A stretch of 37,258 bases of DNA, from NCBI GenBank assembly GCA_913047375.1, contig CAJWTV010000015.1, positions 1 through 37,258 of the forward strand. The letters run 5' to 3'. The notes beneath the pieces are model-generated. The model did no database searches. It had not been told where the DNA came from and saw only the letters and a program-made list of their open reading frames with translations. Shown here in pieces: positions 9,660 through 17,460 of the stretch. The DNA comes from an uncultured Polaribacter sp. (lineage in GTDB: Bacteria; Bacteroidota; Bacteroidia; Flavobacteriales; Flavobacteriaceae). Positions within the stretch are counted from its first letter, which is position 1; each line of letters opens with the position of its first letter. The position numbers and the translations under genes were made by a program.

Positions 9660-10793
9660 TTAAAAGAATTCTTTTAACTTCAACAACGTTGTATCTATTT
9701 CTTGTTTAGTTGTAAATTTTGAAAACGAAAAGCGTATAGAGGTGTTACTTACCTCAATATCACTTAGAATTTCTTTCAAAACATGAGACCCTTTAGCACT
9801 TCCACTCTGGCAAGCACTTCCTCCGGAGACCGCAATTCCAGATATATCTAGGTTAAACAAAAGCATATCATCATTAAATGGAAATCGAACGTTTAAAATT
9901 GTGTATGTTCCTTCATCTCTATGAGAAGATTTTCCATTAAACTTAATATTACTATCTAATTTTGTGAGTTCTGATATAAAATATTCTTTTATTTTTAAAA
10001 TACCAGTCTTATTTTGTTCTATTCGATTAAGAGAAATCTCTAAAGCTTTATCCATTCCTAAAATGCCTTGTACATTCTCTGTACTAGATCTGGCACCATT
10101 CTCTTGGGCTCCTCCATGAAACATTGGTAATATTCCAAATCCTTTTCTAAAAAAGGCAAAACCAACCCCTTTTGGCCCATGAAATTTATGAGCACTGGCA
10201 ACCATAAAGTCTAGTGGTGTTTTTTGTAAATCTAATTGATAATGACCAATAACCTGAACCGTATCAGAATGAAGTAGTGCTTTATATTCACTACACATAA
10301 CACAAATATCATTTACCGGTAAAATATTACCAATTTCGTTATTAATAAGCATTAAGCTTACTAAAGTTTTATCTAAAGAATTCTTCAATAAGTTTTCTAA
10401 ATTCAATAGATCTATATCGCCATCTGAGTCAACTTTCACATAGTCAACCTTTATATTATAAGTTTTTTTTAAATGATCTAAAGTATGTAAAACTGCATGA
10501 TGTTCAATTTTAGTAGATATTATTCTTCTAACACCAAGATTAACAACAGCATTATGCAGTATCAAGTTATCAGCTTCGGTTCCACCTGCAGTGAAAACAA
10601 TCTCACTTGCAGATACATTGAATTGATTAGCTATATTTTTACGAGCAGTTTCTACAGCAGATTTTGCTTTTCTTCCAAATTGATGAGTAGAAGACGGATT
10701 TCCAAAATTATTCTGCATAGATTCTTGCATTAATTTTATTACCTCTAAATCTATAGAAGTTGTCGCTGCATTATCTAAATAAATTGAATTCAT
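9660..10793 (-). CDS. Cysteine desulfurase (NifS/IscS-like, PLP-dependent)
   Basis: Removes sulfur from L-cysteine to give alanine and an enzyme persulfide, supplying Fe-S cluster and thiolated-tRNA synthesis. The protein is 377 aa with fold-type-I PLP features: N-terminal YLDNAATT, the TEADN motif, the HKFHGPKG motif with PLP lysine Lys203, and the sulfur-accepting active-site Cys328 in GSACQSGSAKG. The tight C-x-S-G active-site loop places it with the NifS/IscS group rather than SufS. The ATG at 10793 sits 4 nt after a TAnnTTTG element (10798-10805), which suggests its own, possibly leaderless, transcript. The Smr-domain gene is just upstream (16-nt gap). I leave the symbol blank because iscS, nifS and paralogues cannot be separated here. 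Confidence 0.93.
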   Translation of the reverse strand: MNSIYLDNAATTSIDLEVIKLMQESMQNNFGNPSSTHQFGRKAKSAVETARKNIANQFNVSASEIVFTAGGTEADNLILHNAVVNLGVRRIISTKIEHHAVLHTLDHLKKTYNIKVDYVKVDSDGDIDLLNLENLLKNSLDKTLVSLMLINNEIGNILPVNDICVMCSEYKALLHSDTVQVIGHYQLDLQKTPLDFMVASAHKFHGPKGVGFAFFRKGFGILPMFHGGAQENGARSSTENVQGILGMDKALEISLNRIEQNKTGILKIKEYFISELTKLDSNIKFNGKSSHRDEGTYTILNVRFPFNDDMLLFNLDISGIAVSGGSACQSGSAKGSHVLKEILSDIEVSNTSIRFSFSKFTTKQEIDTTLLKLKEFF

Positions 10794-10797
10794 ATTA

Positions 10798-10805
10798 CAA
10801 AAGTA
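10798..10805 (-). promoter_or_regulatory. Candidate -7 element of the cysteine desulfurase gene
   Basis: The minus strand reads TACTTTTG, an exact match to Bacteroidota TAnnTTTG, and ends 4 nt before the ATG. No clear -33 TTG was found at the usual spacing. Confidence 0.5.
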
Positions 10806-10809
10806 CGTA

Positions 10810-11355
10810 TTAATTAGGATTTTGATATATATATACTTCTGTTGCTCCTAAACCATATTTTTTATACGAAGCATCATAGTATTTAACAGGGTACTTATTA
10901 AGTAAAGAATTAAGTTCAGATTTTAACACACCTTGACCAACTCCATGAATAAAAACAATTTTAGAAATTCTTTTTTGCAATGCATATTCGATTTTACTTT
11001 TTGCTGTGTCTAATTGCAAAGTGAGCATATCAAAATTATCCATTCCTCGTGAAGATTTTATTAGTTGATTAATATGAAGATCTACCTCTAAAATCACTTC
11101 ATTATTATCTTTTAAAAATAAAGAAGGCTTCTTTTTAGAGGTCATCATTTTATCTTTAAGCAAAGGATTATTAATATCAGAATACTTAGATAACTCTGAT
11201 TGGTTTTCTTCAATAACAACTAATTCCTTAGATTCAAAACTAAAAATCATACCATCTATGTCTCTTATAGAGATCATTTGATTATTTATAGAAATAACTT
11301 CACCTCTCAAAACATCATCTAGAACAACCACTTTTTGACCAATTTCTATAGGCAT
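10810..11355 (-). CDS. Smr-domain protein with N-terminal DUF2027-like domain
   Basis: A 181-aa protein. Residues 1-50 form a small beta domain (VVVLDDVLRGEVISI) like that preceding Smr domains in Bacteroidota. The C-terminal half is an Smr domain, recognisable from LEVDLHINQL (the D-x-H motif), a helix, FIHGVGQGVLKSEL (the HGxGxG-L motif) and a final YGLGATEVYI strand. Smr domains, as in the MutS2 C-terminus, are DNA- or RNA-nicking endonucleases linked to recombination control or ribosome rescue. The MutS ATPase core is absent, so this is a stand-alone Smr protein. Its exact role in this organism is unknown. Confidence 0.85.
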   Translation of the reverse strand: MPIEIGQKVVVLDDVLRGEVISINNQMISIRDIDGMIFSFESKELVVIEENQSELSKYSDINNPLLKDKMMTSKKKPSLFLKDNNEVILEVDLHINQLIKSSRGMDNFDMLTLQLDTAKSKIEYALQKRISKIVFIHGVGQGVLKSELNSLLNKYPVKYYDASYKKYGLGATEVYIYQNPN

Positions 11356-11394
11356 ATTTAACTTTTAATTAATTTAAAACTTAATTTTATATTC

Positions 11395-11402
11395 TATTTT
11401 TG
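11395..11402 (+). promoter_or_regulatory. Candidate -7 element of the ArsC/PTP-like gene
   Basis: TATTTTTG matches TAnnTTTG exactly and lies 14 nt before the ATG at 11417. No convincing -33 element was found. Confidence 0.45.
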
Positions 11403-11416
11403 TGCAAAAATAACAG

Positions 11417-12052
11417 ATGAGCGTCAATTCCACTAAAATATTCTTCAAAAATTCTCATATGAATTTAACAATCTCTAAAAATAGAAAAGAATTATTAAAT
11501 TTAATTGCAAAAATAATCACAGATGAATATATATTAAATGGAACTGTTAATTTAAACTTTATTTGTACTCATAACTCTAGAAGGAGTCAATTTGGACAAG
11601 TTTGGTCATTTTATGCAGCAAATTATTTTAACTTAAAAATAAACTCATTCTCTGGTGGAACTGAAGTTACTTCGTTTTTTAAAAATACTGTAAAAACTCT
11701 TCAATTACAGGGTTTTGAATTTGATGTTGTCGACTTTTCTCATCAAAACCCAAAATATTCAATTTCTTTTGAAGGTTCAAGTAAATCTATTTTTGGCTTT
11801 TCTAAGTTATTTAATGATAATGAAAATCTAAATCCTTTTATTGCTATTACTACTTGTAATAATGCAGATAAAAATTGTCCTTTTATTCCAACTGCTTCAC
11901 ATCGCACGCATCTACCATTTGTAGACCCTAAGTTCTCAGATAATACTCAGGAACAATTGAAGACTTACGAAATTACTAGTTCACAAATTGCAGGGGAAAT
12001 TTATTATCTTTTCAATAAGGTGAAAAATGAAGTACAAACTTATCAGCACTAA
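11417..12052 (+). CDS. ArsC / low-molecular-weight protein-tyrosine-phosphatase-like protein
   Basis: A 211-aa protein whose catalytic loop CTHNSRRS (Cys50-X5-Arg56-Ser57) follows a beta strand (NLNFI), as in LMW-PTP and thioredoxin-linked arsenate reductases. A second segment, TCNNADKNCPFIP, places Cys147 and Cys154 seven residues apart followed by Pro. This is the spacing of the redox cysteines (82 and 89) of thioredoxin-coupled ArsC. The downstream FVDP resembles the FDDP near the ArsC catalytic acid. It is longer than either family (about 130-155 aa), with extra sequence at the N-terminus and before the second Cys pair. The start may instead be Met15 (11459). No arsenic-resistance neighbours are visible, so arsenate as substrate is only a possibility. 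Its 3' end converges on the DUF2130 gene, 20 nt away. Confidence 0.8.
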   Translation: MSVNSTKIFFKNSHMNLTISKNRKELLNLIAKIITDEYILNGTVNLNFICTHNSRRSQFGQVWSFYAANYFNLKINSFSGGTEVTSFFKNTVKTLQLQGFEFDVVDFSHQNPKYSISFEGSSKSIFGFSKLFNDNENLNPFIAITTCNNADKNCPFIPTASHRTHLPFVDPKFSDNTQEQLKTYEITSSQIAGEIYYLFNKVKNEVQTYQH

Positions 12053-12072
12053 ATAAAATCCTTTTCAATATT

Positions 12073-13356
12073 TTAAATTAAATTCTTTAGATCGTCAAAT
12101 TTCTGTTTCATTGTAGCGTTGCCATTAGTTAATTTTTTAATCGTTAAATCCTCTGATTTGTTGTTTGCGAGACGTAAATTATTTACAGAAGAATTAAGGG
12201 CGGCTTTCACTTTTTCTAGATGCTTAATTGTAGTATCAATTTCAGTAATTGCAGTTTTGAATTGACGACTGGCTAAATCATAATTTCTAGCAAAGTTTTC
12301 TTTAAAATCATCAATTTTCTGCTCAAAATTTGTAATATCCACGTTTTGGTTTCTTACTATATTTAACTCTGCTTTGTATTCTAAAGATTTCATACCTGCA
12401 TTTCTTAATAAGGTTATAATAGGAATAAAAAATTGAGGACGAATCACATACATTTTGTCATATTTATAAGAAACATCTACAATACCAGTATTATAAAACT
12501 CGTTATCAGTTTCTAACAAAGAAACTAAAATAGCATATTCACAACCTTTCTCCTTTCTATCTTTGTTTAATTTAGCAAAGAAATCTTCATTTTTCTTTTT
12601 TGAAGCCGTTTCATCATTTTCGTTTTTCATTTCAAACATGATCGACATTACTTCATTACCATCTTTATCTACTTCCTTATAAATATAATCTCCCTTAGTT
12701 CCTCCTTTAGTATCATTGTCTTTTTCAAAATAAGCACTCTGAAAACCTGTGGCTCTTAGTTTATTGAACTCAGTTTCGCAATGTTGTTCTAAGCTTTCTC
12801 CTAACATTTTGGTAGATTGTTTCTGCTTAAAATCTTTTAATCTATCTATTTCTTCTTCTTTTAACTTAATAGCTTCATTCTTGTTTTCTAGCTTTCTTTT
12901 AAAATCTTCGTTTAAAGATTTTTCTAAAAGAACTCTTTCTGTATCCTTGTACTTTACATCATTAATTAACTGATCTCTTTCTTTTTCAATACTATTAACT
13001 GCATCAGAGAGTTCTAATTTTTTTGCTATGTCAGCATTATTAACTTTATTCTCTAATTCTCTAATTTGTACTTCTTTTTTCGCTAACTCGCCATCTAAAC
13101 CTTCCCTGCTTTTGAATTTAAAAGTATCAAACTCTTTCTCTTTTAAAGATAATTTCTGCTGAAAATAAATTTTTAATTCTGCTTCTTTAAGTTTTAATGC
13201 AGATTCTTTTTCTTTTTCAGCAGCTACCAACCTACTTTCCAAATCTTTTGCAAATTCTTGGTCTCTAACTTGTTTTATAATATCCGTATATACGCTTTCG
13301 TCTACTTTAAAAACTTCTTTACAGTTTGGACAATTAACGGTACTATTATTATTCAT
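12073..13356 (-). CDS. DUF2130 family protein (coiled coil plus nuclease-like domain)
   Basis: A 427-aa protein. The N-terminus has a single zinc-knuckle-like pair (Cys9, Cys12 in CPNC). A long charged coiled coil covers about residues 30-180, followed by the conserved DUF2130 domain (about 180-330), then another helical region. The domain contains a glutamate-rich helix (E187, E190), Asp223 in KGDYIY and E242-x-K244 in MFEMKNE. This order, helix-Glu ... Asp ... E-x-K, is that of PD-(D/E)xK nucleases, and the coiled-coil-plus-nuclease layout resembles RmuC. The family has no established function that I know of; nuclease activity is my inference. It is transcribed away from the PPK2 genes upstream with a 107-nt gap. 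Confidence 0.8.
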   Translation of the reverse strand: MNNNSTVNCPNCKEVFKVDESVYTDIIKQVRDQEFAKDLESRLVAAEKEKESALKLKEAELKIYFQQKLSLKEKEFDTFKFKSREGLDGELAKKEVQIRELENKVNNADIAKKLELSDAVNSIEKERDQLINDVKYKDTERVLLEKSLNEDFKRKLENKNEAIKLKEEEIDRLKDFKQKQSTKMLGESLEQHCETEFNKLRATGFQSAYFEKDNDTKGGTKGDYIYKEVDKDGNEVMSIMFEMKNENDETASKKKNEDFFAKLNKDRKEKGCEYAILVSLLETDNEFYNTGIVDVSYKYDKMYVIRPQFFIPIITLLRNAGMKSLEYKAELNIVRNQNVDITNFEQKIDDFKENFARNYDLASRQFKTAITEIDTTIKHLEKVKAALNSSVNNLRLANNKSEDLTIKKLTNGNATMKQKFDDLKNLI

Positions 13357-13463
13357 AACTTTTTTTTAAATGATTATTGAAGTCTGCTACTAAAAAACTA
13401 AATATTATACCTCAAGATTTTGATGACTGATAATTGTAATCATATTTGAATATTTAGTTAAAA

Positions 13464-14249
13464 TTAAACTTCAATACTTTTATCATAGGGAATACTTTTT
13501 AAAATATGATTGATAACATTGACTCTAGCTTCTGTTTTTCTATTAGCCTGAATTATTTTCCAAGGAGAAACCTTAGTATTCGTTTTGGTAAACATTGCAT
13601 TTTTATATTCTGTATAATCATACCAAAGCTCCTGTGACCTTTCGTCTAATGGAGTCATTTTCCATTGTTTTAAAGGATCACTTTTAATATCTTCAAAACG
13701 TTTAACCTGCTCTTTTTTAGAAATAGACATATAAATTTTAACTAAATGAATACCTGATCCTAAAATCATCCGCTCAAAATCATTGACTTGATTCATAAAA
13801 ACATCATACTGTTGTTTTGTGCAAAAATCATTTACTGGCTCTACAACAGCTCTATTATACCAGCTTCTATCAAAAAACACAATTTCCCCAGCTTTGGGAA
13901 ATTGTTCTACATATCTTTGAAAGTACCATTGAGTTTGCTCATCTATTGTAGGTTTTTGTAAAGCTACAATCCTCATGTGCCTTGGGTTTATTCTTTCAGT
14001 AACTCTTCTTATAGCTCCTCCTTTACCTGCGGCATCTCTTCCTTCAAATAAAATAATGATTCTTTCATTTTTGTCAATTGCCCATGTTTGTAATCGTATT
14101 AATTCTGTTTGCAATTTGATTATTTTTTTTTCATAATCTACATATCGAATTGCTCTTTCTGTATTTATTGGCCCTTTAGATAATAATGCTAAGAGCCCTT
14201 TATTTGAGTTTAGTTTTTTTAAGTCTAATTCTGTAAGTTTCTTATTCAT
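13464..14249 (-). CDS. ppk2: Polyphosphate kinase 2 family protein (second of tandem pair)
   Basis: PPK2 enzymes transfer phosphate from polyphosphate to nucleotides. This 261-aa protein has the Walker A motif GRDAAGKGG (about residues 70-78), the lid-region R(V)TERINPRHM, then WYFQRYVEQFPKAGE and the Walker B-like FFDRSWYNRAVVEPV. A single PPK2 domain of normal length is present. It begins 2 nt after the stop of the upstream paralogue, with which it shares most motifs, so both are co-transcribed. Which nucleotide (AMP or ADP, GDP) each accepts cannot be read from the sequence. Confidence 0.93.
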   Translation of the reverse strand: MNKKLTELDLKKLNSNKGLLALLSKGPINTERAIRYVDYEKKIIKLQTELIRLQTWAIDKNERIIILFEGRDAAGKGGAIRRVTERINPRHMRIVALQKPTIDEQTQWYFQRYVEQFPKAGEIVFFDRSWYNRAVVEPVNDFCTKQQYDVFMNQVNDFERMILGSGIHLVKIYMSISKKEQVKRFEDIKSDPLKQWKMTPLDERSQELWYDYTEYKNAMFTKTNTKVSPWKIIQANRKTEARVNVINHILKSIPYDKSIEV

Positions 14250-14251
14250 AA

Positions 14252-15112
14252 TTAATCTATTTGAATATTAGAGCGAAAGTAACGCATTACTATATTTGGA
14301 TCTGGAGTCAGTATAGTATCCACACTTTGTTTACCATCGTAATCAAATTGAGAAAGTACATGTCTAATTGCTTCTAGTCTTGCTGTCTTTTTATCGTTAG
14401 TTTTTATAATAATCCAAGGACTGTAGGAAGTATGCGTTTTACTAAACATTTCATCTTTATATCGAGTATAAGAACTCCAAAGCTCTTGCCCTTTCTTATC
14501 TACAGGACTAAATTTCCATCTTTTTAAAGGATTTTCTTTACGTGCATCAAATCTTTTTAATTGTTCTTCTTTTGAAATAGATAACCAGAACTTAATAATG
14601 ATAAGTCCGTCTTCATACATCATATGTTCATATTCTGGAACTTGAACCAAAAAATCTTTGTATTGCTCTTTGGTACAAAAACCCATCACAGGTTCTACAA
14701 CTGCTCTATTATACCAACTTCTATCAAAGAAGACAATTTCTCCTGGATTTGGAAGTTCTTTAATATATCGTTGAAAGTACCATTGACCTTTCTCGACCTC
14801 TGTCGGCTTATTTAATGCTACCAATTTAGAAGATCGTGGGTTCATGTGCTCCATAAATCTTCTTATACTTCCGCCTTTTCCGGCAGCATCTCTACCTTCA
14901 AAAACAACAGCTACCCGTTTTTTATTTTTAGAGACCCATTGTTGAAGTTTAACAAGTTCTATCTGCAACAGCCTTAGCTCTTCATTATACAAAATTCTCT
15001 TTTGTACTTTTTGAAAAGATATTTTTTTACTTTCTAATATATTTAATAAGTCTTTATTAGTTTCTATTTTTTCAAAATCTGCTAAAGACAGTTTATTTTT
15101 TTGTTCGGACAT
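14252..15112 (-). CDS. ppk2: Polyphosphate kinase 2 family protein (first of tandem pair)
   Basis: A 286-aa paralogue of the downstream PPK2, with the same Walker A GRDAAGKGG (about residues 73-81), WYFQRYIKELPNPGE and FFDRSWYNRAVVEPV. It differs in its N-terminus and has an extra C-terminal tail of about 25 residues (QSVDTILTPDPNIVMRYFRS). Divergence across the whole length indicates an old duplication, not an assembly artefact. Two PPK2 copies in one operon suggest a division of labour, for example one acting on nucleoside monophosphates and one on diphosphates; this is inference. Confidence 0.93.
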   Translation of the reverse strand: MSEQKNKLSLADFEKIETNKDLLNILESKKISFQKVQKRILYNEELRLLQIELVKLQQWVSKNKKRVAVVFEGRDAAGKGGSIRRFMEHMNPRSSKLVALNKPTEVEKGQWYFQRYIKELPNPGEIVFFDRSWYNRAVVEPVMGFCTKEQYKDFLVQVPEYEHMMYEDGLIIIKFWLSISKEEQLKRFDARKENPLKRWKFSPVDKKGQELWSSYTRYKDEMFSKTHTSYSPWIIIKTNDKKTARLEAIRHVLSQFDYDGKQSVDTILTPDPNIVMRYFRSNIQID

Positions 15113-15180
15113 ACAATATATTTATAGATCTAAAGTAATTATTATTTTTTTAATGTAGGTGTTAGAATCTGAGATTGAAG

Positions 15181-16611
15181 TTAGTTTTCTGAGGTTTTAA
15201 AACAATCTTCTTTAAAACCAATTAAATATAACTTTTCTTCTGCTCTGGTAATGGCCGTATACAACCATCTATAATAAATTAAAGAGGGCCCTTCTGGCAA
15301 ATAAGGTTGCTCTACAAAAACAGTTTTCCACTGTCCACCTTGTGATTTATGACATGTCATAGCGTAAGAAAACTTAATTTGTAAAGCATTAAAATACTTA
15401 TTATTTTTTATGGCTAAAAACTGTTTATATTTAGATTTTTCATCTACATAATCTTCTTTAACTGCCTCATATAATTTATTGGATTCTTCATAAGGTAAAG
15501 AAGGGCTTTCACTAGACAGCGTATCTAATAAAACTACTGTTTCAAAAGGCTTCATGTTTGGATAATCTATCATTCTTATTTCTACTTCAGCAAATTTGAA
15601 ACCATATAACTCTTTAATCGTTTTTATTCTTACTACTTCACAAATATCGCCATTTGCAATAAAACCGGCATCAGAAGAATCATTCAACCAATAATAATTA
15701 TTCTTTACAACCATAATAAAGTCACCTGTAGAGATTTCATTTTCTTGACCACGTATTTGATAACGTATCTGTTCATTATACTGGTTTGCTCTTTTGTTAG
15801 AACGAACTATAAACGCCGTATCTTCAACTCCAAAATCATAAGCTTTTACTAGGGCATCCTCAATATCATAGCCGTCTATTAATCTAATAATATCTGGATA
15901 ATTTAAATCAAATTTAAAATCAATTATATTTTCTTGAATCTGTAATCTTAAATGAGTCGCATTTAATAAAACTCCCGAATTCTCGTTTTGACGCGTAACC
16001 TCGTCTAACTCAATTTCAATAACATTTTTATTATAATCTAACTCTAAATTATCTGCAACTAAAGCAGGACTTACTTCTAATTTAACAGGTGGTAGTTGAG
16101 CTGTATCCCCTACAAATATTAATTTACAGTTTTTTCCAGAATAAACATAAGAAATTAAATCATCCAATAAAGAAGTTGTGTCAAATAATTTTCCGTTTTG
16201 AGATTTATCAGGAATCATTGAAGCTTCGTCAATAATAAAGACAGTATTCGTATGTTTATTTGGCTGTATTTCAAATTTAACACCACCATTACTTTGTTTT
16301 TTAGGAAAGTAAATTTTTTTATGAATTGTGAAAGCAGGTTTTTTAGAATAGACAGCGATTACTTTTGCAGCTCTTCCTGTTGGAGCTAATAAAACAGCCT
16401 TCTTATCAACTTTCCATAAACTATTTACAAAAGTACTAATGGTAGTTGTTTTACCAGTCCCTGCATACCCTTTTAAAATGAAAATAGAATTTTTATCTTC
16501 ACTAAAAATAAAATCTACTAGCATAATAAACAACTCTCGTTGTTTATTAGTTAATTTAAATGGAAATTTTTTAACGATTTCTTTATAAAAATCTGAGGGT
16601 AATTTTATCAT
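15181..16611 (-). CDS. SF1B DNA helicase, RecD/Dda-like (AAA ATPase with UvrD-like C-terminus)
   Basis: A 476-aa stand-alone helicase. Visible motifs in order are Q-motif region TNKQRELF (about 21-28), Walker A GYAGTGKTT (48-56), motif Ia LAPTGRAAKV, Walker B IIDEASMIP, motif III VGDTAQLPPV, and near the C-terminus the UvrD_C_2 signature TCHKSQGGQW followed by motif VI YTAITRAEEKLYLIGF. This layout is that of RecD and phage T4 Dda helicases, which move 5' to 3'. The protein is far shorter than RecD2 and no recB or recC neighbour is present, so it is not part of a RecBCD complex here. Co-occurrence with DUF3822 and rsmD on the opposite strand is, to my knowledge, common in flavobacteria. Confidence 0.9.
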   Translation of the reverse strand: MIKLPSDFYKEIVKKFPFKLTNKQRELFIMLVDFIFSEDKNSIFILKGYAGTGKTTTISTFVNSLWKVDKKAVLLAPTGRAAKVIAVYSKKPAFTIHKKIYFPKKQSNGGVKFEIQPNKHTNTVFIIDEASMIPDKSQNGKLFDTTSLLDDLISYVYSGKNCKLIFVGDTAQLPPVKLEVSPALVADNLELDYNKNVIEIELDEVTRQNENSGVLLNATHLRLQIQENIIDFKFDLNYPDIIRLIDGYDIEDALVKAYDFGVEDTAFIVRSNKRANQYNEQIRYQIRGQENEISTGDFIMVVKNNYYWLNDSSDAGFIANGDICEVVRIKTIKELYGFKFAEVEIRMIDYPNMKPFETVVLLDTLSSESPSLPYEESNKLYEAVKEDYVDEKSKYKQFLAIKNNKYFNALQIKFSYAMTCHKSQGGQWKTVFVEQPYLPEGPSLIYYRWLYTAITRAEEKLYLIGFKEDCFKTSEN

Positions 16612-16627
16612 AAATATAGTAATGTAT

Positions 16628-16635
16628 CAAAGATA
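16628..16635 (-). promoter_or_regulatory. Candidate -7 element of the RecD/Dda-like helicase gene
   Basis: The minus strand reads TATCTTTG (TAnnTTTG), 16 nt before the helicase ATG. It is divergent from the plus-strand element at 16679-16686. No clear -33 TTG. Confidence 0.5.
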
Positions 16636-16678
16636 CATTGATTTACGAATAAAAATTTTTATCATTGAAAAAAAATTG

Positions 16679-16686
16679 TAGATTTG
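16679..16686 (+). promoter_or_regulatory. Candidate -7 element of the two-TM protein/DUF3822/rsmD unit
   Basis: TAGATTTG matches TAnnTTTG exactly, 30 nt before the ATG at 16717. The -33 region is T-rich but lacks a clear TTG at 17-23 nt. Confidence 0.5.
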
Positions 16687-16716
16687 TCGAGTTACTATTA
16701 AAAAATAAAATAAAAA

Positions 16717-17460
16717 ATGGGATTCATATTACAAATTTTGGCAGCGATTTTAGTTGCTTTTGGACTAGCCATAGTGGTAGTTAAATATTTACCTTTAAAG
16801 TTTAGATGGATAGCTTCTGTGCTATTATTGTTATTTACTTTTTTACTAGTAAGTAAAATTTATAATGGTATTATGGAGCCAATCAACTTTAACAAAGAAA
16901 AAGTTGTAAGATTTGCTAAAATAGTTCAGAAATTAAAAATTATTAGAAACGCTGAAATTAGACATTATGAAGTAACTGGAAATTATTCTAAAGATAAAGC
17001 AGGTTTAATTCAATTTATAGACTCGTCTCAACTTGCCTTAACAGAGGTTAGAGATACAGTTATAAAAGTAAATAAAGGATCAAGGTGGGCTCCGCTGATG
17101 GTAGACGTAGAGAAAAGAATAAAAGATACAATTGGTTACGAGCCAGTTCTAAAGTATTTTAAAGATGTTGATTACAAAACAATGTTTATAGTTCCAGGGG
17201 TTGATAATAAAGAATTTGAATTAGAGATTGGTACAGTAGAAAAAATACAAGGTTTAATTGTACCTACCTTTGAAGCAAGAACAGAAAAAAAAGAGATTTT
17301 AAAAGGGTTAAATAATTCTTTAGTTAAATTAGAATTAGAAGCTATGGCAAGTGATCAAATTAAAGGTGAATATGTATCTGTTGGTTCTTTAGATGAAGTT
17401 ACTACTGGTGGAAACTGGCCTCCTTCTTATGATAAAAAAGGTGAAAAAAAAGACAATTAA
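16717..17460 (+). CDS. Uncharacterised membrane protein with two N-terminal TM helices
   Basis: A 247-aa protein that I cannot assign to a named family. Two hydrophobic helices cover about residues 2-24 and 30-50, separated by a short basic turn (KYLPLKFRW), and are followed by a soluble domain of roughly 195 residues rich in Lys and Glu. The soluble part starts with a helical stretch (VVRFAKIVQKLKIIRNAEIRHYEVTG) reminiscent of the start of pilin-like or DUF4190-like soluble domains, but I do not trust that resemblance. It is the first gene of a plus-strand unit with DUF3822 and rsmD; its 3' end overlaps the DUF3822 gene. Position suggests a link with that conserved pair. Function unknown. 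Confidence 0.75.
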   Translation: MGFILQILAAILVAFGLAIVVVKYLPLKFRWIASVLLLLFTFLLVSKIYNGIMEPINFNKEKVVRFAKIVQKLKIIRNAEIRHYEVTGNYSKDKAGLIQFIDSSQLALTEVRDTVIKVNKGSRWAPLMVDVEKRIKDTIGYEPVLKYFKDVDYKTMFIVPGVDNKEFELEIGTVEKIQGLIVPTFEARTEKKEILKGLNNSLVKLELEAMASDQIKGEYVSVGSLDEVTTGGNWPPSYDKKGEKKDN

